Source: Sphagnum compactum (taxonomy: Eukaryota > Bryophyta > Sphagnopsida > Sphagnales). From it: a stretch of DNA of 64,000 nt. Both the position numbers and the translations under genes were made by a program. Positions within the stretch are counted from its first letter, which is position 1; each line of letters starts with the position of its first letter. The notes beneath the pieces were generated by a model. That model did not search any database. It had not been told where the DNA came from and worked only from the letters and a program-made list of their open reading frames with translations. Below are positions 11,277-26,200 of this stretch, in pieces. The stretch covers positions 11,780,001 through 11,844,000 of the forward strand of contig OZ234498.1 in the NCBI GenBank assembly GCA_965153455.1, written 5' to 3'.

Positions 11277-14200
11277 ATGGAGGATGAGGAAGCCGGGCCG
11301 CTGCTGGAGCATGGGGCTGGGGTCGTCGGCGTCAGAAGACAGGAGGACGGGTTGTTCTCGGCTTCCTTGGAATTGGCGCACGGCGTGGTGATCATGAATG
11401 TGGAGCGATTTGAACACCCAACGACGACGACTTCCAGTAAGGGGGCGGAAGAGCGTGCGGATGATTCGGATCTGTTCAAAGCGGAGAGTAGTAGCGACGG
11501 AGAACAGCAAGCAGAAGAAGAAGAAGAAGAAGAAGAAGAAGAAGAAGAAGAGGTAGTAGAGGAGGAAGAAGAAGAAGGAGGAGAACGAGAAGAAGTAGCT
11601 AGTGGTGGCGGTGGCGTTGTGGGTCCCGGGAATTTGCCCGGAGATGATGATGATCAAGGTTTGGATTATTTAGGGTTAAGGGCCGCGGGAGTGGAAGAGG
11701 AGAAGGAGGAGGAGGAGCAGGAGGAGGAGGAGGAGGAAGAAGAAGAAGAGGAGGAGGAGGATGAACAAGAGGAGGAGGAAGAGGATGAGAGGGTGCATGT
11801 TTTTGAGGACGTGCCAACGGGACATAGAGGTGACAGTTTGTCGTTCGTGTCTGGGTCGGGTTGTTCTGAGAATCAGGGCGAAGCTCAACAGCGATACGGT
11901 GGTGGTGATGATGCTTGTGGATTAGGGTGTGGGACGGGAGGTTTCGAGTATGGTGAATATAGTGGCACAGGGGAATTGATCCCCAATGCGGCGGGTGGGC
12001 AGGAGGCGCAGGAGCGATTGGGGAGAGTAGGTGTCCACCAAGAGCATTACCAGGAACTGGAGGATGATGCTCCTGCTTTCAACCTCCATGGGCCTTATGC
12101 TCGGGGTGGCGGTGGTCAGAAGGCATGTGATGATGTCCCATCCATGGGTTGTTCTATAGCTCCAAAGATGCCACCATCAATTTTCGACGAGGATGCCCAT
12201 GGTAAAGAGGAGGAGAGGAGTCCAGTAGGAGATGGAGGCGCAATAGGGTTTGCAATAGGGTTTGTATCCTTGTCGCATGGGCAAGCAGATGGGGCAGTGG
12301 GCAAGGGGGGAGAAGAAGAAGATAGTGAGGAGGTACCAGATCCCTGTGCTGTAGATGGTGACAATGTTGGGGATGGATTGGCTGCCACACCCAAGCTGCT
12401 GAAGTCACAGCCAAGTCCTTTGAGAAATTTCCACAAGATCCAAGGCTTTGATGATGAAAGAATTCTTGAAAGTTGTGGAGATGCAGAGGACGGAAACCAT
12501 CAGATTTGGAGCTTAAGTGAAGAGCCTGTTGGAGAAGCTCCGAGTTGTACAGTAGCAGGTAGGAATCATCTATGAGAAATATATAACTCTTGTGAGATGT
12601 TGTAGCATTGGCGGGTTGTGCATTGACAGGAAAGCAAGCCTTGAGCTTCATTTAGGGTTTCTGTTTCAGGAAGGTAAAAGTGGAGACATGACATTGAAGG
12701 AGGTAGAGTCATTCAATTCATACATCCCTGCACTGAAGAGAGCTTTAAGTCATTGCAGCATTTCCTACAAAGTTCAGGCATCCTTGTCCTAAATTGGCTT
12801 TTGAGCTACACTTCTCATTGCGTCGACAGTTTAGTAAACCCTTTCTGTCAGTTCTGCTAGATGTTTGCTTTGTGTGTGCTTTCCCAGATGCAGGAAGGAT
12901 GATGGAAGATAGTCAGAAGCTGTTGGAGGATAAAGGTACTCCTTCATCAACAACAACAACAACAACACGGGGAAAGGGTGGGCGAGTGTCACGAGAGCTG
13001 GGAGCACTCTTGGATGCACATGTGGGGAGGCCTGGACGAGCCAGAAAGCAATCTGGTAGCAAAGATTTTAGTTTCCACGGGGAGGGAAGCACAAGTGATG
13101 CTGCTGATGACGGAAACTTGGCAGAAGGCTTCAGATTCCAGAATGAAACTGGGAGGATTCGTGTGACTCGAAGTAGGGCCACAGTAATGTTTCGTCACAG
13201 TCAAGGCACTGATCCAGAGCCAGCATGTCCCAAAGGTGTGGTAGATGTTCCAGGTAAGACTCTTCAAGGAAGTCTGTTCGGGATGCAACTGTTTTCAGAG
13301 TAAGGTCATTTCTGGTAACTGAAGACATGATACAGGATAACTGGGGCATGTCAGTGTTGCTATTTAGTTTTTTTCCTGAGGATTTTGTTCTTGGCTTTTG
13401 TTCCATTTATGTTTGTTTTGTGGATTCTTATTTTGGACTATTACAGGGAAGAAGACAGGGAAGCGGAGCATGGGCAGAGGGGGCAGGCAAGGATGGGGCA
13501 ACATTGTCACCATCCATGCTGCAGAGGATGGGGACATTCCTGTTCCTGCAATGAATGGAGGGCTAGAGGGTCCTCATGTTGATTCGATATTAGATCCCAT
13601 AACTGAAGCTCAGGGTTCAGTAGAAGGGCATGCAGTAAAGAAGAAAGCAAAAGGAATTGTCAAGGTAAAGAAGAAGGGTCGCCTTCAGCAGAAAGCTCCA
13701 GCCAGTACAGAAGGGGAGGTGAGTGAGCCAGGAGCACCAAGTACAGTCCAGAAAAGAAAAGTTCAGCGGCGAGGGAAGAATCAGAGGGGGAATGCTGATG
13801 GAAAGGGAACTCTGAACAGGAATGAAATTGATCAGAGTGTCAGCCCAAGTTTTCCGACATTAATGGAGGAGACTGGGGGGAAGTCAAGTTGGGAAGGTGG
13901 TTTGAAGCCCTTGGAAGTGGAGAAACTTCTGGAAAGCAGCTCAACTGGAAATAGACGAAATACAGGGCAAGTTTGTAAGGATATGGTACAGGAAGCTGAG
14001 CCACTGGACAACATCCAGCTCTTGCAAATATCTCATTTGAAGGAAGTTCATAGCAGTGGACAGAGGAATAAGCGGCCCGAGACTTTAGCAAGTGTTGATG
14101 GGCAGTTTAAAGAACTCAGGGTCAGGGGAGGGGTTGGGTTTTTGGGGCAAGAAACAACATCAGATGGCAAGGTTGTCAAATTCATTGGTGCAAGTGGTAT

Positions 14201-17200
14201 GAATGGGACAGCTTTGTCTGCAGAGGAACAAGGATTTGGTGAAGTAAGGGATCTCAAAGTGAAGAGATTGGACGACTTAGGCTGGCATGATGATGCAGAT
14301 CTCAATGAGGAAGGGGAAGAGAAGAACTCTGCTGTAATCATGGATAGGGTTCCCTGTCTCTCCAGAGTATTGAAAGAGGCTTGTAATGAGCTGAAGGAAG
14401 AGAGAAATCATAACTTATCAGCTGGGATGGCAGGAAATAAGGCAGAAGCAGGCAATGATAAACTAGGATTAAGTACTTGTGAAGATGGAAGCTTGTTACA
14501 GGAATTAGGTCAGCCTCCTTCTGCAGATGCAGGAAATGAAGGGGAAGAGGAACCTGTTGATGTTGGGAAGGCAGCACTGGCCAATGTCCAAGTGAACTCT
14601 GTTCATATGGTTGAGGCTGTGGTTAAGCCTGTTAAAAGAATCGAGTCTGGAGAGAAGGAGGAAGGGGGAGTTGGAGAGACTACTGAGGACATTGCAAAAG
14701 AAGAGTACAGCAACCAGAGGGGGAAATCGTGTGGAGTGTCTGGGGAGGATGCCGATTCTGTGACTTCCTGGGATCCTACAATGCAAAAGTCATTTGGAAA
14801 TGGAGATGGAAGCATGAAAGACATTACGGGTAAAGTTACAGGTGCAAATGCATTGCAATTCACCACCCTAATTTTCTTGGTTCTTCTCTTGCAGATAGTT
14901 GCATTTGCCTTTTCATGTGCTCTATTTATCCAGGCTAATGCTTGTCCAGTTTCTCATTGTCAGAAGGTTTGCAAATAATCTGATTTCTCTGACTTCGTGT
15001 ATCGAAACAAAGACTCCATCAGTAACAGCTTTATGGCTTCTCTTGCAATTTTTTTTGGGTTAAGTAATATCCCTAGATTCAATACCCATTGGCTTTTTTA
15101 GAACATTGGCAATTTGACAAGTGTTCTAAGCTAGAAATGTGTAGGTAAAATAACATGGTGCATGTGTATTTATTTCTATATTTCTGATTCTGCCAAATTT
15201 TTGGGGTAGTCAGTAGTCAGTCATATAGTTTCTGAAGGAAAAGGAATTTTTTCTCATCTGATCCTGGTTTCCTCAATTGTGAGCATGGAGATTTCTTGAT
15301 ACTCACTAGAATTATTACAGGTTCTTTAAAGGCTTTGTTTCTTGAAATGATTTGTCATGGCTCAAATGACAAGCCTTGGCATGGAATCTTTTAGCCCTTC
15401 TTGCTACTGGGTCAGCAACTCCAGGCTCTCCTTGTCTCATTGATAGTCCTTTTGAGAGATTGATGGATGTAGCAAGCCTGTTAACCCTTATCGTGGAGAG
15501 ATCCAGTACTCTCTATTTGGTAGATTTTTGCTTAGTTGAAATCAAGTTCATGGCTACAGAGTCTATGTCATGTTATGCTATAGGATTTATGATTTCTTGG
15601 GGTGTGGGTCCTTCAACACTACCTGGCATTTTTCATATGAAAAGTGTCAGATGTGTAGCTTGCTGGAATTCAAATGTTCTATGCTTGCCCTGTGCTTCTT
15701 GACTACTTTACTCTGACATTGTGTGTGGAGCCACTTGGACGCAGCTGCTCATCTTTGGGTTCAAAAGATCAGGCCTTCCCATGTTATTTATGCATCCAGT
15801 CAGAGGTGACTGGATAACCCAAATCCCATCCAAACTCTGAAGCTAATCAGCTTGGTAAAAAGTACTGGGGTGGGTCAGCTATCAAGCCTTGTGCTGCCAC
15901 CAATTGAGCCCACCTTTTGAAAAGAAGCCAGTAGCTACCGGAGTAAACTATATGTAGCACCTTTATCAAAATACTACAGAGTAGCAAAGATTTTCTCTGT
16001 CACTGGCTCCAGGTATCATCAATTTGTTGTTGTTGTTGTTAGTGTTGTTATTGTTTTGTAACATGGAATTGAGAACACCCACAGAGCAATGATTTCTGGT
16101 GTTCCAGATGCTGGAGGCACCAAGGCACAGTATGAACAAGTTGGGGCTGCCTCAGAGACCGAGTTGCCTATGAGAAACAGAAAGGAAAAGTTGAGACAAG
16201 CAGCTGAGCCTCAGGATGATGTTTGCAGTGCTGGAAAAGCCAAAAAATCAGAAGGCAGACACCGGCGGACATCACATAGCAAAAACCACAAGGCAGCTGT
16301 GGGAAAACATGTGGTTGAAAAGGAGAGCCCAGCAGAGGACAAGGCACCTCTGAAGGCCTCTGAAGGTCATTTGATGTCCCATGAGATAGCTAAAACTACT
16401 GATGATCTGGGACCAACAGGGAAGGCAAGTTGCAAGCAATGGAACCGGGCTTCACAGGTTGTGGACGAAGATGAGCATGGTAGGTGTGCATAATGTGATG
16501 TGTAAGGTTTGGGTGCAAGGGTGGATAGAAAGCTGGCTCCAAAAGTTGACTGAAGTAGATGGATTGTCCACAGGTAGTCTGCAGATCCGCAAATGTAATA
16601 CCCCAGTGGCCAAACCTCTTGCTGCAGCAAGGAAACGGGAGTTGGCTGTAGAGGCTCCTGTTCTGGGCAAGCAAGGAGGTCACAACCCAGGTAAGCATTG
16701 CTGGTGGGAGGGAAGATGTTTGGCCTCTAAGATTAAGAATGGATATATGCCCACAGATACAGATGTTCAGAAGATTTGGGGAATGTAGAAAACATGGGAG
16801 GAGAGGACAGGGATACTGAAGAATAGATTGGGCCTTAGGCCCCGCTTTTGCTTGTGGTACAGATCAGATTGAAAAGTTGAACATGGGATGATGTGAGTGT
16901 ATTGACTATAATGTGATACTATGCAAGTGTACTGGTGCGTATGAGTAGTGGAAATTCAACAATGGTTCATAAGAACAAGTGTCTACTAATGCAAAACTAG
17001 TTGCGAGGAGCAAGGAGCCAAAGGAAATGAAAGTTGCTTAGAGATATTAATTCTCTTATCTGGATTTTGGATGTTGCCTGGTAAAGGATCTTACACCTGG
17101 CTTGTTCAGTCTGAAGCTCATCTTTGTTGACCCAGAGTTTTGACCTATGACATCAGTTGTGATTTGACAGTTATCTATGTTTGTTCCAGGTGGAACTAAC

Positions 17201-20200
17201 AAAAGTAGGCGTAAAGAACGACCAGAGGCTACGGTGACAAAAAATTATACTGCAGGTGGGAACCACACAGGAGACAAAGCACTATCTTTTGAGAAAGGTG
17301 GGCTGTTAACTGCAATAATGTGTGCAATGCAATATTCTTTCTCTTCCTTTCTGCTGAATGCTAGTTATGCCTAAGGTGATGTATTGGCATCAGATCTTGC
17401 ACAAGGAGAAGGGGAGGGCTCAACACATTTAGCTGAAAATGCTCAGAGCACACCAGTCAAGCAAGTGAAGGAAGAGATGGGAAGGGCTTGTGCTGATAGT
17501 TTTGGCTCTTTGAAGGCAGGGAGCAGCGCTGGTCAGTGATTCCATTGTACTTTTTTCCACTGTGCCTTGCAGTCTACCTTCATGAGGCCACTTAATTTAG
17601 GGAGTGTTTAGTTGGGTGGTTATTTGGTTACCTCTTTGATGATGATCAAGACAAATGAAGTTGAATTGATAGCTGTATCAGTTATAGCCAACTTGAGCAT
17701 GGTGATGAGAATGGTACCATAATTGACAGGTGCATTGGGAGACCTGGCAAGAGACACAGAGAGCGTTGCATTAAGAGAAGAGGTGTCAAGTGGAGTCACT
17801 GAGGGGGTTACAAACACAACAAGGGATAAGGTGGATGATAGTGCTGCCACTACCCCAAGAGCGAGCTGGGTACTATGTGATAATTGTCAAAAATGGCGAT
17901 GCATCCCAGTTGATCTCGCTGATGAGATTGATGTCACAAATCGCTACTGGTATGTTTTATTGGTTTTCTGATGCAGCTCAAGGAGTGATTTGTGCTAGTT
18001 GAGAATCATCAAGAATAGGCAGCATACAGTCAGTGTGTCTTCAGTGCAAACTGTAGAGCATACTGGGTGATTGAAGGAATGTGAACAGTAAATGGGCAAT
18101 GTGAGCTTGTTTTCAAGGATGTCCCATTGCAAGTGAAAGATTCCAAAAGCTGCTCAGATCATGAGGGGTTTTCATTCTGATGTCACTGTCTCTGAAGTTT
18201 GCAAGCTACTGGCCAGAAAATGCTCATGTAAACCAGTTTGCAAGATTCAAGTCAAATGGTTGGTGTGCTCTTGCCACATGACTGCAGGTCTTGTAGTGAT
18301 AACCCCAACAAAGAGTTTGCGGATTGCTCCATACCTCAAGAAAAAAGTGATGCAGAGATAAATAGGGAGCTGGAGATTTCAGAGAATTCATTGTGTGATG
18401 AAGAGGATGACACTGATGCCACTGGTGACAAGCCAATGGAAGATTGTATCCAAGGTGGGTGGATATATCCAGCATTTTTGACTTTCACAACATTCTTAAC
18501 AGAGGAAAGGTTTGGTCTTTTAAGCATTCAATTGTGCATAAAAATCTTGTGTTTGCAAATGTGTAGAGAATCGCCCAGCTGTTTGGACCCTGATCCCTCA
18601 CAATATATTCAACCATCGGAGCCGGAAACATCAGGATCCTGATGAGGTAAGCTTGCCCCTTATACTTGTGCCAACTGTTGCTCCTTATCAGAGTATTTGA
18701 AGAACAAGAAGTTGTGGTTGGTTCCTACTATTTTTCACTGTATCTGATGGAGTGACTGTATATTTCAAGTGGACAACAGGCAATGGTTTGTCAATGTAAA
18801 ATGCCAGCTGATGGGGAGGTGGCATGTGGTGAAAACTGCTTGAATCGAATGCTCAGCATTGAGTGCTTGTCACAGCAATGCCCATGTGGAACAAAGTGCT
18901 CCAACCAGCAGGTGTGAGAACAGGGGGTGTCCGTGATCTAGTCAAGCATGTTATTGTGTTCTAGTATTGCATGAATGCACTTCAAAAGCTAATGTCACAG
19001 TTGCTAAGAAATCATGAACTAAAGCATGTAGCAGTGGCCTGTGCTACATCATGACATGATTCTGACAAATATATGTGCATTGTATGTTGGACCTATTTTC
19101 AACAGCAAACTTATCTCTATGTACTTTAGGAGTGGATACTTGTTCAACTTAGAAAGCAAGAGTTTGTTGAAATGGTGAAGATGGTTATTATTAAAGAGTG
19201 TGGTGTTTCTCAACAGTTTCAAAGGGGAGCATACATACAAGTTCAAAGGTTTCGATGTGGAAAGAAGGGTTTTGGACTTAAGGTGATGGAAAATGTATGC
19301 AAGGATTCTTTCATCATCGAATATGTTGGAGAGGTGTGTGTGCACTAGCTTTTCTTCCATCTTCTACTGTGCTTGTGCTTATAGTTTTAGCTCAAAAAGT
19401 TGTTTCGTGGCTACCAAATGGGCCAAAATAAATTCTGACGATGAACTTCCTGCAGGTATTGAATATACCAGCCTATGAGGCACGGCAGAAGGAGTATGCA
19501 GTGAAGGGTCAAAAACACTTTTATTTCATGAGTTTGAGCAGCACTGAGGTGGTTTTCTTCATGTTCCTCCTGTGGTCTAATTGTATCTAGTTTGGTCTTG
19601 CTGTAGTGCCAGTAACCTTTCTGAGATGTTCTTTTAAAGCAGTTGACAGTCAACACCCTTCTTAGCTTCAGATCCAGATCTCATACTTGCATTTCTTTTG
19701 GTTCAGTTGGAACATGACACATTGGACAGCTTCCAAGTAATTATGTGGAGGTTACTGTACAATCTTGTTGACATTTTATATTTCCTGCAACTGAAATCAA
19801 GCAGTTGATGTTCTTCTCCAGGTGATTGATGCATGCAGCAAAGGCAATTTAGGACGTTTCATCAACCACAGCTGTGAACCCAACTGCCGCACAGAAAAGG
19901 TCGCCAAACTCCCCAATACTCCTTTGCCCCAGTAGTCCTTTGCTGCTTATCTGCAAAGGATGGAGGCCTAATTTGGTTTCGTTAGATGGATTAAGTTACC
20001 ACAGCTTGGCACAGAAACCCTTGCAAGGATAACCATGTACTCCTTTGATATGTGGAGAAATTTCTATTGGTCCATTTACTCTTGATCATCTTTCATTTTC
20101 TGGTCCGACAAGCCTCTCTGCTTCCTGTGGACATTGGTGACACATGGAATCCTTCTTCCTTAGCTTGTTTTCTTGGGCCAAAGTGGTGTTCATTGCTAGG

Positions 20201-23200
20201 ATAGCTCTAGATCCAGTAGGATCAACTTTTAAGACTCTGACAGAAGTTTAAGAATTCCACTGTTTTGATTTTGCTTCGGGAGTTCCACTGAAAGTGGTCA
20301 TTGGGCTGCTTTCTTTGAGTTGCATCTCAAATTTACAACTGATAGGACTGTTTAGCTTCTCATGTGTGAGTAGTGTATGTAACAGTGGACGGTTGACGGG
20401 GAAGTGTGCATTGGCCTGTTTGCAAATCGGGATCTCATAGAGGTACTTCATGTTTGCTTGTCCTGGTTCACTCTGTTGATATATGGGAACTCCAACATAA
20501 AAAGTTGCAAGTTTGGCTGTACAGTTCAGTTGCTTTGTTACTTGATTAAGACCTTGGGAAAGATAATTTGTAATTGGCTGAGAATTGTTGAAGTAAAAGT
20601 TTCCTGCCACTGAGCCACTGAGCCACTGAGACACTGGTTGATTGAAGCTCATCAATATGTAAATGGGTTTGTGTGCTTAATACATTCTATTGCTTCTTGT
20701 CATGCTGTTTTGGTTTTGCTGGAACTGACAGAAAAGTTACAATCAAAGTCTTGTGGAGTTCTTATCTGCAATCTTGTAGATCTGTTATAGCTTTTCTTTT
20801 GGTTCATAAGGTACACAGTCCACATTGAAAAGTTCATGAGATTTGGTGGAGTGTTTGATTCCAGGGAGAAGAGATTACCTTCAACTACAATTATGAACGT
20901 GTTGGTGGTGCTGTTGCCAAGAAGTGTGAGTGTGGTTCAGCCAATTGTCGGGGGTTCATTGGTGGTGACCCAGATACCCCACGTGTTGTGGTGGAGTATG
21001 AATCTGATGAGGATGAAGATCTGGAGCCCATCATGCTTCAAGCAGATGACATTGAGGAACATGATTATTCCCTTGACGGGTCAAAAGTAGGACAGTTAAG
21101 AAAAGCACAGATGCCTTCAGATGGTGATGCCGAAGATGTGAAGGTTTTGAAGACCCAAGGTTTAAAACGGAAGGCTTTCCCTGCAGGGGCTAAAGAAGGG
21201 AAGGGTAGTGTAAAGCGTGTGAAAACAACATCAGTGCCCAAAAGGTCTGGTGCTAAAACAGCACAATCAAAGGGTCTGACTATCCATGTCAGCAGTAATA
21301 TACGGGCAAATGGGGCTCATGCAGTTGTTCGTAATATGCACTATAGTGAAGGTAACATCCTTGCGCTTACTATATTTCTTGCTCATTCCCTTTGTCAGCA
21401 TGCATCAATTTCAGCTCCCCTCAACAGTGGTTCTGACACCAGCATGGTTATACCGGTAGATAGAGAAGCTATACTGACAAGTTGTTAGAACTGGCAACAT
21501 TCTGTATATAGACTTATGCTGTATCATCTGCTAAAGTTTCCAGGAGAGGTAGGGTCATATTTACATGGGCTGCATTGTCCTCCTTGTCTGCTGCAGTGGA
21601 AGAGAAGCTTGGAGAAATGTCAGATAGTCGTGGAGGGCTTCGAAACAGGAGGGTAAGTCAGCTTTGCTCTCCACCCCCTCCATCTGACTCACTTGCTTCT
21701 ATGTTTGTGTCCATCTGCCAGATGGCATGTTTATTGTTTTTACCCTCTCATGGAAGGTGCCAAACAAAACTAATTACCTTTTTAACTGACAGAAGAGAAT
21801 ACCTTGTTCTAGTGGGAAGCACCTTATGACTGATGCTTGGAATAATGATGTATGCAGGATGCTGCAAAGCAGTATCTAAAGCTTTTGGTACTTACAGCCA
21901 CCTCAGGAGACTCTGTTAATGGGACTGCTGCATGCAGGTTTGTTATGCACAGACGATTTTCCTATAATGTGATAACTACTTTCATGATTTGCTATAACTG
22001 TGGTTGCTTTGGAATCAGGTGTGTAAGGGTTGGTATTTACCAAAATGTGGGGGTTGGACTTGGGTGCAGTATGCGTGACTTGTCTCTTCTTCTTGAAGGG
22101 CTTCTGCAGACCAACAAGGGGGCAGTGCTGAAAGATATCATGAACAAAAATGGTGAGCATAATTTTCAGAGTCAGCCCCTCTATGGTACATTGCGTATTT
22201 CAATGGGAACATAGACACTTACAAGGTCAGATAAGAAGGAGACTTCACATTCACCTTGCTGGGCATGTGGTGTTGTTATGACCATGGTGGTGGGGTGTGT
22301 TTGTCATATACAATGTACAAGACAGATTAGTTGACCAGGCACTTGGGGGTTTGTGTTTCAGGCACAGGATTAGGATATAGTGTGTCTGTTTTCTAATTTG
22401 TTGAACTGATTTTATTGACTCCAGGTTTACAGATATTTCACAATCTAATCAAGCAGTTTCGTAGGCAATGGGAAAAGATACCCATTCTTCGGAAGCTCCT
22501 GAAGGTCATTGCTCCCTTATGGAACTATTTGTTTGATTGCAGTACATTTGTTGTTGTTTTGGGCATTTGATATTGAAGAGATTGCTGTGAGAATGTGGTA
22601 GCAGGAAGAAGACAGGGAGAGGGATGTGAAATCAGTAGGGTATATGGAAAATGTTGTGGTTGGAATTTGTTTCCTGATTGTGGTGGCCTGGGGGTACCCT
22701 ATCTATGCTTCTGTGGGCAGGTGCTGGAGCATTTGGCAATACATAAGGTTCTGACAGTGGAGCATATTTATGCAAATCCACCTCGTGATGGCATTGAAAG
22801 GTTATTTTCTCGACCAAATCTTGCAATTGGATCTGTAGACCTTGAAATGATGAACCTCTTGTGTAGGACATCAAAACCAGTTTACTGCGTCTAGTTTGTA
22901 GTTACTATACTCCAATTGTTCAAAGAAATAACTGGTGGTAGTCAGATATTTGAGTCTGTGTGGACCAGTCCTTGATCTGTATGTTTTTGTGAACTGACTT
23001 TGCTATGCTTCGGGAGTCTTGTGTGGTAAATGTTACTTTGTAGGTAGCCTAGAATAGTTTAAACTGTCAGTTGATTTCTAGGTGTTTTATTGTCTCATTC
23101 AGCTTCAGCCATCAGACCTCTCTGCTACAGTTGTTTGTTAGTTTTTCTTTGAAACTGAGAGGTAATGGTCTTCAAACAAAGCAGAAAGGATTAAACCCAA

Positions 23201-26200
23201 GCAGATTTTGTGACTAGCTTTGTTGGGACTGAGGGCTGGGTCCCCCTTTGTTTCTTCACCACAACATATGTTCCTTTGCAATGGTGTCTCATTTGGCTTA
23301 ACCTTGGTGTTGGGCTTACAGCTTCTCGGACTCACTTTATGAGCTTTCAAAGCACAAAAATGCAGAGGTGAGCTCAAATCTTTCAGATTTAACCTGAAAT
23401 TTAGAAGATCTATCAGAATGGGTATGGTCCTGGTCAATCATTTATATATGGGTCGGTGGGTCTGGTCGAGAGGCATCTGTTGGTGGTGATCTGGGGTAGG
23501 GTGTCTGTTGTTCCCTTGCTTCCTGATCACAATTGAGTAAGGAAGAAAAGGGTCACCAGAGGGACGGGTCCTAGGATGTTAGTAGTATGGTGACTTTTGG
23601 TGAAAACACTCTCCTCATATTGCTATTTGTTTTTTTGGAGAGGGACAGCCAAGTGATGTTGTATTTGGGCTAAGCAGATGTGACCTATTATATGTTGCAG
23701 AAGCACCTGCCTCTTATTCTGTCAATTGTTCACTCAGAACTCCCCACTCAGGAGTGTTAATAGTTTCAGCAATGTGCTTGTTTCTAGGTCCTTTTCTGTA
23801 CAGTGACATAGAGATACTTAACTGCACTTTGTCGTCTGATGTGATCATTGATGCTGGATGACTTGCAAATCAGGTGCATACCATGGCTCGGAGGTTTCGA
23901 AGAAATTATGTCCCTCCTCGACCGCAGTGTATGGATCTACAAAATGGGAATGTTTACAGGCATTCATTGTCGCCTATACACTCACAGCCTTCTGATCAGT
24001 CCAAAAGAGCAAGGGAACAACAACATATGCCATCACCCAGTAATGTTCAGTCTGACAGATCAATCTGCAGATCAGGCCAGCAGCAACCATCGTCATTACT
24101 GGCCGTCGAACATGGTCTGGAATCGGGACCGAAGCCTCCTCCTTTTGTTGAATCTTTCACTTGCAAGACACCACAGGTGCAGGAAGCAAAGCAGGAGGAT
24201 CTACCTTCTCAGCAAGATCCCATATCTGAAGCAATCAATGACAGCCAACCAGTTCGACCTGTGACCACCAAGCGCAAGAGGCCTAGTCGCTGGGACACAC
24301 CAAAGAGCACTCATGGACCCGATACAGGAGCAGCCACTATTGACCCAGCAACAGCTGCTATCCTTTCAACTAGTGGAGCTGCTGATCTAGTGTGCCAGGC
24401 CCCACCCTCTTCATCATCTGGCTGTGACCAGCAGGTGACATCATTGGAGGTTTCAAATTTCAAGTCACAAGGCCAGGTAACTAAATTGCCTGTGTCTGAT
24501 AGTGAATCTGGATGTCCCCAGCATGAAGCATCACCTGGCCACCTGGGTTGCTCTCAGGAACAGGACAGTAAGACATTAGCTTCAGCAGGATCCTTGCAAA
24601 CTGCATGGAGTTCCTCAGAAGCATCTACACCAACAACCTCTGCCCTCACAACAAAATGCTCACTAGTTGAAGCGCCAGCAGGTACACCAAGACCACCTCC
24701 AGGGCCCCCTCCACCAGGTCAGCCCTCAGTCCATGCAAGTATCTCACCATTGAGCCAAGCTACAGTGGGGAATTCTCCAGCACACCAACAGATGGTGATT
24801 GTGCCTGGACAGTCTGCTATGCCTGCTCAGATATTTATGGGAGTGCCAGGGCAGATGCCCGTAGTGACACATTTGCCTCCTGGACCTGTACACATGGGCA
24901 TGCAGGTCATTCAGCTGGGGAATGGCATGGCAGTGGTGACACATGCCCCCAACCTGTTTGCAAGTCAACCTCCAGCAACTCTGGTCCCTGCATCAAGTGG
25001 AGCACCTCCTAGACCAACTCCTATGCATGCAGGGATCCCACAGATGTCCTTGGCTAGGGCCCCTCCCTTGCCTTTTGGCTTCCCACCAGGTCCTCCTTCA
25101 CAAGGAGTTCCTCAACCAGTGCCCATAGTGCCTGCTGCATCATATGTACCTTGGCAGATGCAGCCAAGTGGGCAAGCTCCATTTGCAGGTCAGTCGTCTT
25201 TGATGATTAGTGGTCAGCCGAGACCACCTGCTCCTTCGTGGCCCAAAAGTTGGTCATCCCAGCAGACAGAATCTTGGGGCCATGGATCAGCACGAGGTAG
25301 AGAATCAGGAAGAGAAGCTAGCAGAGCATCTGAGGGCCAAAGTGGTTCTTCATGTAGCAAAGTTGTGCACTCTGAGTCACAGGGCCTTGAGTTGGAGCCT
25401 GAGCCACCTGTACCTGGGTTATCTCCTGTCGGAGGATCTAGAGGTCTGGATTCACAAAGGAATGTTCAGAGAGGTGGGGCATTGGCAGGACCATCACAAG
25501 GTGCAAATTGTAGTAGAGAAAGTAAGCAACCTGATACTGCACAGTATGGGACTGTTGGTCCTACTACAAAAAAGGAGGACACAGCAAAGAGCTTATTCAA
25601 CTCAAGCACAGGAGCTCGACCACCTAAAGAGCCTACTTCAAGATCACATGCAGACCACAAGGAACTGCACACGGTTCACAATCGGACCCACCAATCTTGG
25701 CACCCTCAGGGATCTGGAGAGGAGGCTAGTCGTTGCACTGAGAACCCAGTGTGCAATAGCAGGCAAAGACGCGACTACACTGTTGATGAGTCAGGTGCCA
25801 TTGTGTCTTGGGAGACACCTGAGTGTTCAAGCTTTGAGCAGCATGTGAGCTTTTCTTGCGGTGCATTAACCAGTTGAGGTTCTGTTCATCTGCATTGCGT
25901 AGGAAGGTGCTATCACAGTTCGAGCCTTATGTGAGAGTTTTGCTTGAATCTCATCCTTTTGCATGTTGGTGTGCAGGTTTCAGCTATGGTTAGATATCGA
26001 GTAGAGTCACATCACAAGGTAAGCATCAAGAAACTGTTGGTGCCATTAAAGATGTAATCATCAGATGGGGATTGTTTTGTATGTGTGGATCCCATGTTAT
26101 ATGCAAATCCACCTGTCCACACTGGGATTTCTTAAAACATCTGGATATTCATTTTGCAGACACAACTCAAGGATACAGAAAGACTCTGTAGCAAACTGAC

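Noticed and set aside
11016-11657. 213-codon minus-strand frame with poly-Phe and Ser/Pro runs
   Set aside because: It is the shadow of the GAA/GAG poly-Glu tracts in exon 1 of the methyltransferase; no domain and no splice partners.
12154-12651. 165-codon minus-strand frame
   Set aside because: It lies opposite exon 1 of the methyltransferase, is His/Leu-rich low complexity, and is a shadow.
22099-22152. Alternative start of exon 19 at the acceptor after CTTGAAG
   Set aside because: It gives the wrong phase and destroys the conserved [13 protein letters not shown] segment; the acceptor ending at 22069 keeps it.
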